Shown here piece after piece: positions 52,065-60,258 of a DNA stretch of 64,000 bases. The notes below the pieces were generated by a model. It was not told where the DNA came from. It saw nothing but the letters and a program-made list of their open reading frames with translations, and ran no database searches. This DNA comes from a virus. The position numbers and the translations under genes are program-made. The stretch's first letter is position 1, and every line of letters begins with the position of its first letter. The stretch is taken from the IMG/VR virus record IMGVR_UViG_3300049596_000679, positions 1 to 64,000 of that record, one strand, 5' to 3'.

Positions 52065-52700
52065 CTATCTTTTATATGTTGTGTAAGTCCTATACAACTT
52101 TGATTTAGGGATTCCCCCTTTTTCTAAAATATCATAAATGTATTTCTTTTGTGATTTACTTGAGTCAGGAACCAATATACAATCCATTCTATTTTTATCC
52201 TGTAGAAATTTACTTAGTACGTCAAGGAATCTACCAGATTCATTAACGGACTTCAAAGAGAAACAATTAAACTTATCTTCATTTTGAACCACAATCTTAT
52301 TGTTAATTTTAGACACAAGTTTTAACCCATCTTTAGGTAGATAGTTTTTAACAAACTTATCAAATGAAATTTTAGATGAGGTTTGTATATCGTAAATTAA
52401 CTCCTCAACTAATAATTCAGAAACAGAAAGTATTGTATAATCCCTATTATCCAACTCCACTTTTATTTGACGACCTAGTTCATCCTTAATAAAGTATAAG
52501 TTAAAATTTTTAGAATCCTTTTCAAGTAAACCAATTTCAAATGAACAAGATTTGCCGTTTTCAAATAAGGTGTTGAATCTAATGTCCTTATTACCTATTA
52601 TTTTACCATCGTAGAACTTTTTGGCGTTCTCGTAAGTCTTAAACGACTTTATTATTTTTTTTCTTTCTTTATTTTTGAATAGTACGATTAAATAGCTCAT
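52065..52700 (-). CDS. Hypothetical protein
   Basis: This 211-residue protein has no recognised domain. The N-terminus (YLIVLFKNKERKKIIKSFKT) and the internal LPKDGLKLVSKINNKIVVQN suggest an alpha/beta fold. It abuts the convergent + strand gene with no spacer and no visible terminator. Confidence 0.64.
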   Translation of the reverse strand: MSYLIVLFKNKERKKIIKSFKTYENAKKFYDGKIIGNKDIRFNTLFENGKSCSFEIGLLEKDSKNFNLYFIKDELGRQIKVELDNRDYTILSVSELLVEELIYDIQTSSKISFDKFVKNYLPKDGLKLVSKINNKIVVQNEDKFNCFSLKSVNESGRFLDVLSKFLQDKNRMDCILVPDSSKSQKKYIYDILEKGGIPKSKLYRTYTTYKR

Positions 52701-52745
52701 AATATTGATTACTCTTTAATTAAGTATATTAATTTTTTTTTATAA

Positions 52746-53654
52746 ATGAATAATGACAACTATTATAAGGTTTTAGGTGTTGACGAAAAGGCAACACAAG
52801 AAGACATTAAGAAAGCATATAGAAACCTAGCAAAAGAAAATCATCCCGATAAAGGTGGGGATGAGGAGACGTTTAAAAATATCTCAGCGGCTTATGATAC
52901 TATTGGGGACGAAAATAAACGAAAACAATACGACAATCAACGGAGTAACCCATTCGGTAGTAATTTTGCCGATATGTTTCATTCATTTAATCAACAACGA
53001 CAAAGACAAGATACACATACTAGTGTTATTACGGTGAACATAGGAGTGTTGGATTCATATTTAAGTAGGAATAAACAAATTACATATAAAAGAAAGACTA
53101 GTTGTAATGTTTGTAGTGGATCGGGAGGGGAGAAGAAGGTATGTACTACCTGTAATGGTGTTGGTAGTGTTATGAAACAAATGGGTACGGGTATGTTCGT
53201 ACAAGTTGTTAATATGAGTTGTGAAACTTGCTCAGGTACTGGTAAAATTACTATAAACGCTTGTTATTCGTGTAATGGATCGGAGACTAAAGATGAGATG
53301 AAAACATTGGATGTTAAAATACCTCATGGGTTAGAGGATGGTCAGTTCATAAGAATGTCAAATGTTGGTGATTTTAGAAATGGTAGATTTGGGGATTTGG
53401 TAATAAGGGTTAATTTGATGGAAGAAAATGGTTTCTTTAAGAACGGACCACATTTAATATATAACTCTTATTTAAACTATGAAGATCTTATAAAAGAGCA
53501 TATAAACATACCTCATCCTAGTGGTGAGTTAAATATAAAATTACCTAAATTATTTGATTCCTCAAAACCTTTAAGGGTTAAAGGTAAAGGATTTAGGGTG
53601 GATCAAATTGGGGATCTATTAATTAATCGGATTGTTAGGTTTGAAAGACCTTAA
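52746..53654 (+). CDS. dnaJ: DnaJ-type co-chaperone
   Basis: This 302-residue protein has a complete J domain (YYKVLGVDEKATQEDIKKAY; HPD at residues 33-35), which stimulates DnaK ATPase. A four-repeat CxxCxG zinc domain follows (CNVCSGSG, CTTCNGVG, CETCSGTG, CYSCNG), and then a C-terminal substrate-binding domain (VKIPHGLEDGQFIRMSNVGD). It is shorter than bacterial DnaJ, with a reduced G/F region. It may recruit host DnaK for virion folding. It overlaps a small convergent gene by 4 bases. Confidence 0.88.
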   Translation: MNNDNYYKVLGVDEKATQEDIKKAYRNLAKENHPDKGGDEETFKNISAAYDTIGDENKRKQYDNQRSNPFGSNFADMFHSFNQQRQRQDTHTSVITVNIGVLDSYLSRNKQITYKRKTSCNVCSGSGGEKKVCTTCNGVGSVMKQMGTGMFVQVVNMSCETCSGTGKITINACYSCNGSETKDEMKTLDVKIPHGLEDGQFIRMSNVGDFRNGRFGDLVIRVNLMEENGFFKNGPHLIYNSYLNYEDLIKEHINIPHPSGELNIKLPKLFDSSKPLRVKGKGFRVDQIGDLLINRIVRFERP

Positions 53655-53827
53655 AATAAGGACATGATATCTTTATATAAAGCGATTGCACCATAGATTG
53701 ATAGGGCAAACATAATACCACCAGTGATAAAAACAAATTTTTGTGTTTTACCTGTTGTTTGATTACACTTTTTACATCCTGTTACTTGTGTTGCTTCTGT
53801 TTTGTTGTTGTATATTTCTTCTTCCAT
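53651..53827 (-). CDS. Small single-TM protein with CxxC
   Basis: This 58-residue minus-strand ORF encodes EATQVTGCKKCNQTTG followed by one membrane helix (FVFITGGIMFALSIYGAIAL). Without it this gap would be empty, and the ORF has a sensible start and stop. It converges on dnaJ with a 4-base overlap. Confidence 0.55.
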   Translation of the reverse strand: MEEEIYNNKTEATQVTGCKKCNQTTGKTQKFVFITGGIMFALSIYGAIALYKDIMSLF

Positions 53828-53887
53828 AATTTTTTGTTATAATAATAATTATACATTAAAACAATTTATAAGTGAATAATTTTTGAA

Positions 53888-53918
53888 TTGACATATCATC
53901 ATATAATTCCTATATTTC
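53888..53918 (+). promoter_or_regulatory. Host-type promoter of the Dam-like gene
   Basis: TTG at 53888-53890 and TATATTTC at 53911-53918 are 20 bases apart. This is the Bacteroidota pattern with one change at the last -7 base. The ATG at 53932 would follow a very short leader. Confidence 0.58.
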
Positions 53919-53931
53919 TAATAAAAAAACT

Positions 53932-54771
53932 ATGTTATCATATATTGGAGGAAAAAGTAAGATAGGAAAGTGGATAGTCCCTTTCTATGATAAAGATATG
54001 GAAACATATGTTGAAACATTTGGTGGGATGTTTTGGTGTTTCTTTAATATGGATCTAAGTCAGTTCCCAAATCTAAAGAAAGTTGTGTATAATGACTTCA
54101 ACCCACTTAACCATAATTTATTTGAATGTATTAAGAATCCTGAAAGATTATTGGAATCAATCAACGCAATCCCATGTCAACAATTTGGTGTGGAAATTAC
54201 ACCATCAATATATAAAGAACAATTTATCAGCTTTCAGGCTGAAATATTTGATGAAAATTTCAGGGTAGAACCTGGTAATTATGATGTTGCAGCTAAATAT
54301 GCGTATATTTTAACACAAGTGTTCTCAGGATCTAAACCTGAAAAAAGTTCTTTCATTGACTTAAAGGGTAAGTACAAATCTAAATACTTAACATTCCGAG
54401 ATAAATTAATGAAACCTGATTGGGTTGAACATTTTTTAAGAATAAGTGATGTTGAGAATATGGATTTTGCTGAGGTGATTGAAAAGTATGATTCACCAAC
54501 AACTTACTTCTATGTGGATCCACCATATTGGAAGACTGAAAACTATTATTCTAATCACGATTTTGATAGGGAAGACCACGAGAGACTTTCAAAGTCATTA
54601 ATAAATATGGAAGGTAAATTTAGTTTATCGTACTATGATTTTGAATTATTACACGAATGGTTTCCTGAAGATCAGTACAAATGGGAGAAAAAAGAGTTCG
54701 CTAAAGCGGCAGCAGCAAAAAAGGGAACAAAACAAAACATGGGTGAGGAATTATTAATAATGAATTACTAA
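53932..54771 (+). CDS. dam: Dam-type DNA adenine-N6 methyltransferase
   Basis: This 279-residue D12-class enzyme has the SAM-binding N-terminus YIGGKSKIGKWI (residues 4-15) followed by VETFGGMFWCFFN. The catalytic motif DPPYW lies near residue 199. It would methylate adenine in phage DNA, protecting against restriction or marking replicated DNA. The host-type promoter suggests early expression. The recognition sequence cannot be told by eye. Confidence 0.86.
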   Translation: MLSYIGGKSKIGKWIVPFYDKDMETYVETFGGMFWCFFNMDLSQFPNLKKVVYNDFNPLNHNLFECIKNPERLLESINAIPCQQFGVEITPSIYKEQFISFQAEIFDENFRVEPGNYDVAAKYAYILTQVFSGSKPEKSSFIDLKGKYKSKYLTFRDKLMKPDWVEHFLRISDVENMDFAEVIEKYDSPTTYFYVDPPYWKTENYYSNHDFDREDHERLSKSLINMEGKFSLSYYDFELLHEWFPEDQYKWEKKEFAKAAAAKKGTKQNMGEELLIMNY

Positions 54772-54793
54772 TCATTTTTTTATACTATTCGAA

Positions 54794-54800
54794 TATTTAT
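54794..54800 (+). promoter_or_regulatory. TATTTAT element before the LRR virion gene
   Basis: TATTTAT ends 14 bases before the ATG at 54815 in the 43-base gap after dam. It would give the LRR gene late timing independent of dam. Confidence 0.52.
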
Positions 54801-54814
54801 ATTAAAAACTTATT

Positions 54815-56704
54815 ATGGAATTACTTAAGGTATTATCAAATGTCATTAAAGAAAACACAAACGGTAAACGTCTTGTAAGTGAAGCAATGGCCGAAAAGGT
54901 TGTTAAATTTTTAATTGACAAATACAAACCTACAACTAAGGATACAGAAGAACAAATAACTGCGGTTATTAACGCATTTGATAAATATAAAAGTGGGTTA
55001 CCTCAAGATCAAAGAGATATTACCAAATTAACTTATAGTATTGTTAAGAACATTGTTTTATCAAAGGAGATTAAAAAACAAGAAAAAAGTATATTCAAAA
55101 AATATATGGAAGCCAATAAAGGTGCCGACAAAAATGCGGTTAAATTGGCATTACGTAAGTTTTACGAATTGTTTCCAATCCTACCTATAAATCAAAGAGA
55201 CGTTCTTAAAATGCCTTATTTGAAATTGGTTGAGTTTTTACAGGGTAAGTTTAATTCTATGTTAACATCAGCGGCACTTAAGAAATTTAAAGATGATAAG
55301 GTTAATGTAACACCTGAACAATTAATTTATTATGTATCAACCTACTTAGATCTATACCATAGATTACCTGCAAATTTACCACCATTGTTGTTTATGAGTT
55401 TTGATGAACTTGAACATACATTAGATGGTATGGGAGATTTAACTGATGACATTAAAGATACAAAAGATGATTATTCTGACATTGAAACAATATACGATGA
55501 TAATAACTTATTAATCTTCAAACCAAGTGGTAAGGAACAATGTATTAAATTGGCTAACGGAAGAAGTTGGTGTATATCTAAATCAGGTGGTGGTAATATG
55601 TATTACAATTATCGTTTGGGACATAACTTAACAATTTATTATGTTATTGATAAAGATAAGGCATTTGGTGACCTTAACTATTCAGTTGTCATCTTAGTTG
55701 AGCCTTATGGTGGAAAACGAATTGCGGATGGTCAAAATATGGCTGGAGGATATTCAGGTCATAAAAGAGAAGATTGGAGTACAATTGTAAGTAAAGTTCC
55801 AAAATTGAAAGGCAAAGAACATTTGTTTGTTGCTGATCCATTGAGTAGTGCTGAACAAAAAGTACTGAATGACTACAAAAATACTTCCATCAATAAAGAT
55901 GCGATTAAAGAACTTGGTAGTGAACAAGCGGCTGAAATGTGGCTTGAGCTTTCAAGTCCTGATTTAACATATAGAAGTAATGGTGATGAAATTTATCGTA
56001 ACTTTACCGAAAATCTTAAAAACAAATACTTAGGGTTGGGAATGGACTTGACCGCTGGAATGATCAATAATTCCGAACCTAGTGTGTTGAAATATTATGC
56101 GGCAAGAAAACTTCAAGGGTTGATGTCAAAAAGTTTAGGTCAATTGAGTGATTCGGATATTGCATTCATCAATAGTCCTATAATGAGAGATAATAAGAAA
56201 AAATTAAGAGAAAAATTCTCAGGTCAATTAGCCGGAGTTAGTAGTAGTGGTTATGTTGGTCTTGAATATCCAAAAGATGATAACTCTAAGTATGTTGCAT
56301 TATTTGGGTTTGATGATTTCTTTCAACATATTCCAACTAATACAACTATGATCCAAATGGAAAATACAAGTAAAACTCCAATTGCTTTGGATTTACCGGA
56401 AAGTATTGGTAAATTAACCGAATTAAAAACATTGATTATTGATAATATGGTTAAGTCAATCCCTGAAAGTATTGGAAATTGTACCAAATTGAAATTTATA
56501 AACTTACCTAATAACCCACAATTGGAAAGTATTCCTGAGGCGTTTGGTGAATTGTATTGTTTGAACTTCTTCTCAACGGAGAATTCAAATCCTAGTATGA
56601 GAATACCTAAAAAATTAGAAGAATATATGACAGAGGATGAAGGATTTTGGTTTATCAATTTCCCTCCTGAATTGAAGAAACATTGTGGACCTATAAGATC
56701 TTAA
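54815..56704 (+). CDS. Tagged leucine-rich-repeat putative internal virion protein
   Basis: This 629-residue protein starts with a tag helix ending in V-I-K-E (residue 13, before Asn). The next 200 residues are helical. A middle domain contains KLANGRSWCISKSGG near residues 247-261. A KWC-type motif of this kind occurs in other phage proteins of unknown function. Residues about 524-590 form leucine-rich repeats of the LPESIGKLTELKTLIIDN type. The LRRs suggest a protein-binding effector delivered with DNA. It overlaps the next gene by one base. The tag and late element suggest a virion role; the function is unknown. Confidence 0.7.
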   Translation: MELLKVLSNVIKENTNGKRLVSEAMAEKVVKFLIDKYKPTTKDTEEQITAVINAFDKYKSGLPQDQRDITKLTYSIVKNIVLSKEIKKQEKSIFKKYMEANKGADKNAVKLALRKFYELFPILPINQRDVLKMPYLKLVEFLQGKFNSMLTSAALKKFKDDKVNVTPEQLIYYVSTYLDLYHRLPANLPPLLFMSFDELEHTLDGMGDLTDDIKDTKDDYSDIETIYDDNNLLIFKPSGKEQCIKLANGRSWCISKSGGGNMYYNYRLGHNLTIYYVIDKDKAFGDLNYSVVILVEPYGGKRIADGQNMAGGYSGHKREDWSTIVSKVPKLKGKEHLFVADPLSSAEQKVLNDYKNTSINKDAIKELGSEQAAEMWLELSSPDLTYRSNGDEIYRNFTENLKNKYLGLGMDLTAGMINNSEPSVLKYYAARKLQGLMSKSLGQLSDSDIAFINSPIMRDNKKKLREKFSGQLAGVSSSGYVGLEYPKDDNSKYVALFGFDDFFQHIPTNTTMIQMENTSKTPIALDLPESIGKLTELKTLIIDNMVKSIPESIGNCTKLKFINLPNNPQLESIPEAFGELYCLNFFSTENSNPSMRIPKKLEEYMTEDEGFWFINFPPELKKHCGPIRS

Positions 56705-57000
56705 TGATGAACGTAGACATAGAAATTTATATTAGTCAACTAATAACCTTCTTTGAAAAAAATCCAGGTGATTTTATGGATCTTGTTGGTGAAGTACAAA
56801 AAGAAGAGTTCTTTCAGAAATTAAAAGAAAAATCTATTAATAACCATAGTAAGGGTGAGGACTTTATTTTAACCAAACAACAAATTATTGATGTTGTGGT
56901 TGATCTTAAATCGCCTGAATTAAACCAAAAGTTAAGTTACGCAAAAAAAGTTAAAGGATTTATCCAAAAGACTAAGTTTGGGGATATCATACTTAATTAA
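56704..57000 (+). CDS. Small hypothetical protein coupled to the LRR gene
   Basis: This is a 98-residue protein. I chose the ATG at 56704 (TAATG overlap), with ATG 56707 as the alternative; a longer TTG start at 56683 is unlikely. The N-terminus is helical (IEIYISQLITFFEKNPGDFM) and the C-terminus is beta-like and basic (FIQKTKFGDIILN). The family is unknown. Coupling suggests it is a partner of the LRR protein. Confidence 0.63.
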   Translation: MMNVDIEIYISQLITFFEKNPGDFMDLVGEVQKEEFFQKLKEKSINNHSKGEDFILTKQQIIDVVVDLKSPELNQKLSYAKKVKGFIQKTKFGDIILN

Positions 57001-57018
57001 TTTTTTTTATGTAAAGGC

Positions 57019-57048
57019 TTGTGGAATCCAAAAAATTGACTATCTTTG
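57019..57048 (+). promoter_or_regulatory. Host-type promoter of the DUF932 gene
   Basis: TTG at 57019-57021 and TATCTTTG at 57041-57048, a perfect TAnnTTTG, are 19 bases apart. The ATG lies 25 bases after the -7 element. Confidence 0.75.
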
Positions 57049-57073
57049 TAAGGTAATCTAAAAAACTAATTAT

Positions 57074-57829
57074 ATGATCTATACTCCAGAATTAATCAAG
57101 TCAACCGCACCATCAATCTTCGCAACATCTCCATCGTCAAAAATGACAAACAAGTATGAGTTTGTCCCTACAGACAAGATCATGGAGTTCTTTGATAGAG
57201 AAGGGTGGGAAATTTCATCTGTTAAACAAAATGGTACTGGTATCCATGCCTTACACGAAGTTAAGTTCCGTAATGGACAACTTCCATCGGTTGGCGATAC
57301 TTTGGTTGAAGCAATCATCAAAAACTCTCACAATGGTATGTCGGCATTCTCAATGAGTGCGGGTCTTCACAGATTGGTGTGTAGTAATGGTTTAACCGTT
57401 CCTACGTCAGTAGCAGACCAATTCCGAATCCGACACAAAGATTTCCAACTTGACGATGTTAAAATGTTAACGGAAAGTTTCGCAAAGAAATTACCAATGA
57501 TTCAACACTCTGTTGGAAGAATGATGGAACGTCAACTTACTATGGATGAAAAAGTTGAGTTCGTTCAAAGAGCATCTAGACTTAGATGGGCAACAGGGTC
57601 AGTTCCGTCAACACTTGATTTAGTGGACTTGTTAACACCTAACCGTAACGAAGATGAAGGAGATGACCTTTGGAAAGTCTTTAACGTAGTACAAGAGAAA
57701 TTTGTACGAGGTGGTGTTGAGTACAGATCACAAAGTGGTCGTAAGACAGGGTTAAGAGGTTTGAAAAATATTATGGCGGTAAACGCAATAAATACAAAAC
57801 TTTGGGAGACCGCCGAGTCAATGATCTAA
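57074..57829 (+). CDS. DUF932 (phage/plasmid-type) protein
   Basis: This 251-residue protein matches the DUF932 family in style: YEFVPTDKIMEFFDREGW near residue 28, MSAGLHRLVCSNGLTVPTSV near 98-117, and IRHKDF near 123. The family is common on phages and plasmids and has no established function. The gene is a single transcription unit with a strong host-type promoter and its own terminator, so it is probably made early and in quantity. Confidence 0.8.
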   Translation: MIYTPELIKSTAPSIFATSPSSKMTNKYEFVPTDKIMEFFDREGWEISSVKQNGTGIHALHEVKFRNGQLPSVGDTLVEAIIKNSHNGMSAFSMSAGLHRLVCSNGLTVPTSVADQFRIRHKDFQLDDVKMLTESFAKKLPMIQHSVGRMMERQLTMDEKVEFVQRASRLRWATGSVPSTLDLVDLLTPNRNEDEGDDLWKVFNVVQEKFVRGGVEYRSQSGRKTGLRGLKNIMAVNAINTKLWETAESMI

Positions 57830-57835
57830 AAGAAA

Positions 57836-57862
57836 TGTGGGGTGAACAACCCCACTTTTTTA
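57836..57862 (+). terminator. Terminator of the DUF932 gene
   Basis: GTGGGG at 57837-57842 pairs with CCCCAC at 57850-57855 around TGAACAA, followed by TTTTTT. Confidence 0.85.
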
Positions 57863-57875
57863 ATTTATAGTCAAT

Positions 57876-58199
57876 ATGTTTAAACGTGAGAATGATTTTT
57901 TGGATATCTTAAAAGAAAGACATGATAAATTATATGGTATTATTAAAGTTAATAGTACTATAGGACTAACACCTAAGACATTAATAGAAAAGAAATTTGA
58001 AATTGAATACTTAGATAGTGTTGAGTTTGAATTTGAACTTAATCATTTAGAATCAATTCTTAAACATAAATCTGGGTTTTACATATATTTATCTAAAATG
58101 GAGGTCGCGGATATGTCGTATCAGATGAAAATTTATTACGATATGGACCAATTAAACGAAGTATCATTCTTCATTAAAAACTTATCAAAAATTAAATAA
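57876..58199 (+). CDS. Hypothetical protein
   Basis: This 107-residue protein has no recognised domain (DFLDILKERHDKLYGIIKVN at the start). It lies 2 bases before the thioredoxin gene and is probably in its operon. No clear promoter motif was seen between the terminator and its ATG. Confidence 0.6.
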   Translation: MFKRENDFLDILKERHDKLYGIIKVNSTIGLTPKTLIEKKFEIEYLDSVEFEFELNHLESILKHKSGFYIYLSKMEVADMSYQMKIYYDMDQLNEVSFFIKNLSKIK

Positions 58200-58201
58200 A
58201 A

Positions 58202-58516
58202 ATGGAAATTACAAGTGTTGAGTTACAAGAAAAAATTAACTCAGGTAAAAAAGTTATTGTAGAATTCTGGGCCGAATGGTGTGGTCCGTGCAAAATGATG
58301 AAACCTTTATTTGAAAGAGTATCAAAAAATAATACATCTAATGTTGAAATGTATACCATGAATGTGGATCTAAATCGTGAAATAGCTATGTCACTCGGAA
58401 TCCGTAGTATTCCAACGGTCAAAGTTTTTAACTCAGGTGAGAACATAGATACCAAAGTTGGTGTTCTACAAGAAGAACAAATAAAAGGAATGGTAAATGA
58501 ATTGATCAATGGATAA
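58202..58516 (+). CDS. trx: Thioredoxin
   Basis: This 104-residue thioredoxin has the classical active site WCGPC (residues 26-30) in VEFWAEWCGPCKMMKPLFE and the cis-proline IPTVKVF near 77-83. It reduces disulfides, including the C-terminal pair of class II ribonucleotide reductase (nrdJ at 5.1 kb). It overlaps the glutaredoxin gene by 8 bases. Confidence 0.88.
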   Translation: MEITSVELQEKINSGKKVIVEFWAEWCGPCKMMKPLFERVSKNNTSNVEMYTMNVDLNREIAMSLGIRSIPTVKVFNSGENIDTKVGVLQEEQIKGMVNELING

Positions 58517-58796
58517 GTTAGCAATCATATTTTCAATGAAATCATGTGGTCATTGTAAAACACTTAAGGAAATGTTGGATAAAGAAGATATACCTTATAT
58601 TGATAGAGATATTGACGAACATAGTGATGAATACGATATGTTTGTATCAATTACCAAGAATGAATATGTGCCTGCATTTATGTTAATTGAGTCACCGGGA
58701 AAAGAAAATTCTAAAACTGAACTTTATGCTCCTGAAAGAGATTATGATGAACTTGACGAAGGTGTAAAAATCATAAAAGAGTTTTACGAAAGATAA
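58509..58796 (+). CDS. grx: Glutaredoxin-like protein
   Basis: This 95-residue protein has a redox site CGHC (residues 13-16) in FSMKSCGHCKTLKEML, then YVPAFMLIE with the cis-Pro position. The CGHC site is like protein disulfide isomerases and differs from the usual CPYC. It is translated with thioredoxin (8-base overlap). It is a possible second electron donor, or it may shift host thiol balance. Confidence 0.76.
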   Translation: MDKLAIIFSMKSCGHCKTLKEMLDKEDIPYIDRDIDEHSDEYDMFVSITKNEYVPAFMLIESPGKENSKTELYAPERDYDELDEGVKIIKEFYER

Positions 58797-58800
58797 TAAA

Positions 58801-58836
58801 AAACCCCATTCCTAATAAGAGTGGGGGTTTTTTTTT
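58801..58836 (+). terminator. Terminator of the thioredoxin/glutaredoxin operon (copy 1)
   Basis: CCCCA at 58804-58808 pairs with TGGGG at 58822-58826, followed by a long T-run. Bases 58801-58826 are identical to 59485-59510, a second terminator on the other side of the next gene. Confidence 0.8.
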
Positions 58837-58847
58837 GAACATAGAAG

Positions 58848-58854
58848 TATTTAT
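58848..58854 (+). promoter_or_regulatory. TATTTAT element before the tagged gene at 58872
   Basis: TATTTAT lies after the terminator T-run and ends 17 bases before the ATG. Confidence 0.52.
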
Positions 58855-58871
58855 TAATAAATTAAAATATT

Positions 58872-59432
58872 ATGGGAAGAATTGTAAGATTAACAGAATC
58901 CGATTTAACAAGAATTGTTAGACGAGTACTTAAAGAAAATAAATCCTCTCACCCACAATATATTAAAGTTGAGTTAACGACAAAGTGGGAAAAGTTTATG
59001 GGAAAAGAATCTGAGGATAGTCGTTTAGGTGATACTAGAGGATATAGTAATTACCGGGGAGAAACAATTAAGATGGTACCTAATATGTTGTATAACATTG
59101 GTGGTGGTAAACACGTAGATGAAGATCAATATACAATGAATTATTTTGCTGAATATAAACCAGAAGATTCTAAAATTGAAATCCACGTAATTGATTGTTT
59201 TGGAAAATCAAGGAATGATTTAGACAATGTTAAAAAGGTCTCTATTAACGATACCCTTTGGAGTAAAGAACCTTGGGATTGGGATAAAGGAATGTTTACA
59301 ACAAAACCAAATGTACAAAATAAATGTGCTGCAAGAGGCGAAAATATGAAATCAATGTTTCATAAAAGATTTGAAGTTGGGGAAACAGATCATAGAGGTT
59401 ATTTTGAAATTGTTGGATCTGGTGAATTATAA
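58872..59432 (+). CDS. Tagged putative internal virion protein
   Basis: This 186-residue protein starts with the clearest tag in the window, VRLTESDLTRIVRRVLKE, ending in L-K-E at residue 22 before Asn. It aligns position for position with the tag of the protein at 61640. The mature part (about 164 residues) is alpha/beta with several Trp and two Cys and belongs to no family I know. It is a monocistronic late-type unit between two nearly identical terminators. Confidence 0.68.
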   Translation: MGRIVRLTESDLTRIVRRVLKENKSSHPQYIKVELTTKWEKFMGKESEDSRLGDTRGYSNYRGETIKMVPNMLYNIGGGKHVDEDQYTMNYFAEYKPEDSKIEIHVIDCFGKSRNDLDNVKKVSINDTLWSKEPWDWDKGMFTTKPNVQNKCAARGENMKSMFHKRFEVGETDHRGYFEIVGSGEL

Positions 59433-59484
59433 ATTAAAGATGAAATCATTCCTTAATTTTTTAACCAAACGTAAATAAATACTT

Positions 59485-59519
59485 AAACCCCATTCCTAAT
59501 AAGAGTGGGGTTTCTTTTT
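59485..59519 (+). terminator. Terminator (copy 2), possibly bidirectional
   Basis: The stem is the same as copy 1 (CCCCA/TGGGG), followed by TTTCTTTTT. It lies between the convergent genes ending at 59432 (+) and 59518 (-) and may serve both, although the minus-side T-tract is short. Confidence 0.75.
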
Positions 59520-60207
59520 AGAATATAATTACATCCTCTAATCTGTCCTGAACCAAGTATGGTTTTTCTCCCTCAGGATCCAATATATCTTGGGTAAGGT
59601 CATAAGACTCCATTCTATTGGAGAAGTCCTCTAAATCAAAGTCAAATACATCTAAAATTAATGATTTGATAGTTTTAGTATTGTACATTGAGTCAACAAC
59701 AACATTAATATCAACTTCATCATCAACTTTAGGTAAGAAATGAATAAACATACTTTCTGACCCGATTGTTGATGAAATTTGGTTAAGTATATAATGTGAG
59801 TAGTAAAACATAGATCTACCTGTACGTAAACTATAACCATAAGGAAACTCAGAACTAATTGAAATTTCATCAAATGATTTATTCTCCTCAACAAATACAT
59901 TTTTATTTGTGTCAACCCAACCTGTCTCAATTGGAGATATCTCAACTCCGTATTTAATTATATTAATGATATTAAAATGTTCTAAACCTAATGATTTAAG
60001 TATAACCTTATAGGTCTCATTGAATTCGTTTTTTAACTCATCAATGTTAAGTTCTGTTTCGCTTGTGGTCTGACCATTTACAACCATGAATACATCACAA
60101 TCTGTGATTTGTATAATTGATTTTTCTTTTGGGTCAATTTTGGAAACGATGAAATCGGCAAATAAATTTACTATGCCTCGTCTTGAATTTTTATTGATTA
60201 ATCTCAT
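59518..60207 (-). CDS. Hypothetical protein, possibly a degenerate S-adenosylmethionine-synthetase fold
   Basis: This is a 229-residue protein. Two segments recall methionine adenosyltransferase by eye: DCDVFMVVNGQTTSETELNI near residue 36, and FPYGYSLRTGRSMFYYSHYI near 120. The ATP- and methionine-binding residues are not all identifiable. This is a weak hint, and a novel fold is equally possible. It has a minus-strand TATTTAT element 38 bases upstream. Confidence 0.58.
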   Translation of the reverse strand: MRLINKNSRRGIVNLFADFIVSKIDPKEKSIIQITDCDVFMVVNGQTTSETELNIDELKNEFNETYKVILKSLGLEHFNIINIIKYGVEISPIETGWVDTNKNVFVEENKSFDEISISSEFPYGYSLRTGRSMFYYSHYILNQISSTIGSESMFIHFLPKVDDEVDINVVVDSMYNTKTIKSLILDVFDFDLEDFSNRMESYDLTQDILDPEGEKPYLVQDRLEDVIIF

Positions 60208-60245
60208 ATCTTTTTTTGTAATGAATATGAGTTTTAAATGAATAT

Positions 60246-60252
60246 ATAAATA
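60246..60252 (-). promoter_or_regulatory. TATTTAT element (minus strand) before the gene at 60207
   Basis: On the minus strand TATTTAT lies 38 bases before the ATG, in the 51-base gap between two minus-strand genes. Confidence 0.45.
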
Positions 60253-60258
60253 GTTTAG

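Noticed and set aside
53932-54771. A restriction-modification system around the adenine methyltransferase.
   Set aside because: No restriction endonuclease or specificity gene is adjacent. The PD-(D/E)XK nuclease is 20 kb away among replication genes, so an orphan Dam is the simpler reading.
59440-59478. A 12-codon ORF (MKSFLNFLTKRK) between the tagged gene and the terminator.
   Set aside because: It is too short and has no conservation or coupling evidence. It could be a remnant.
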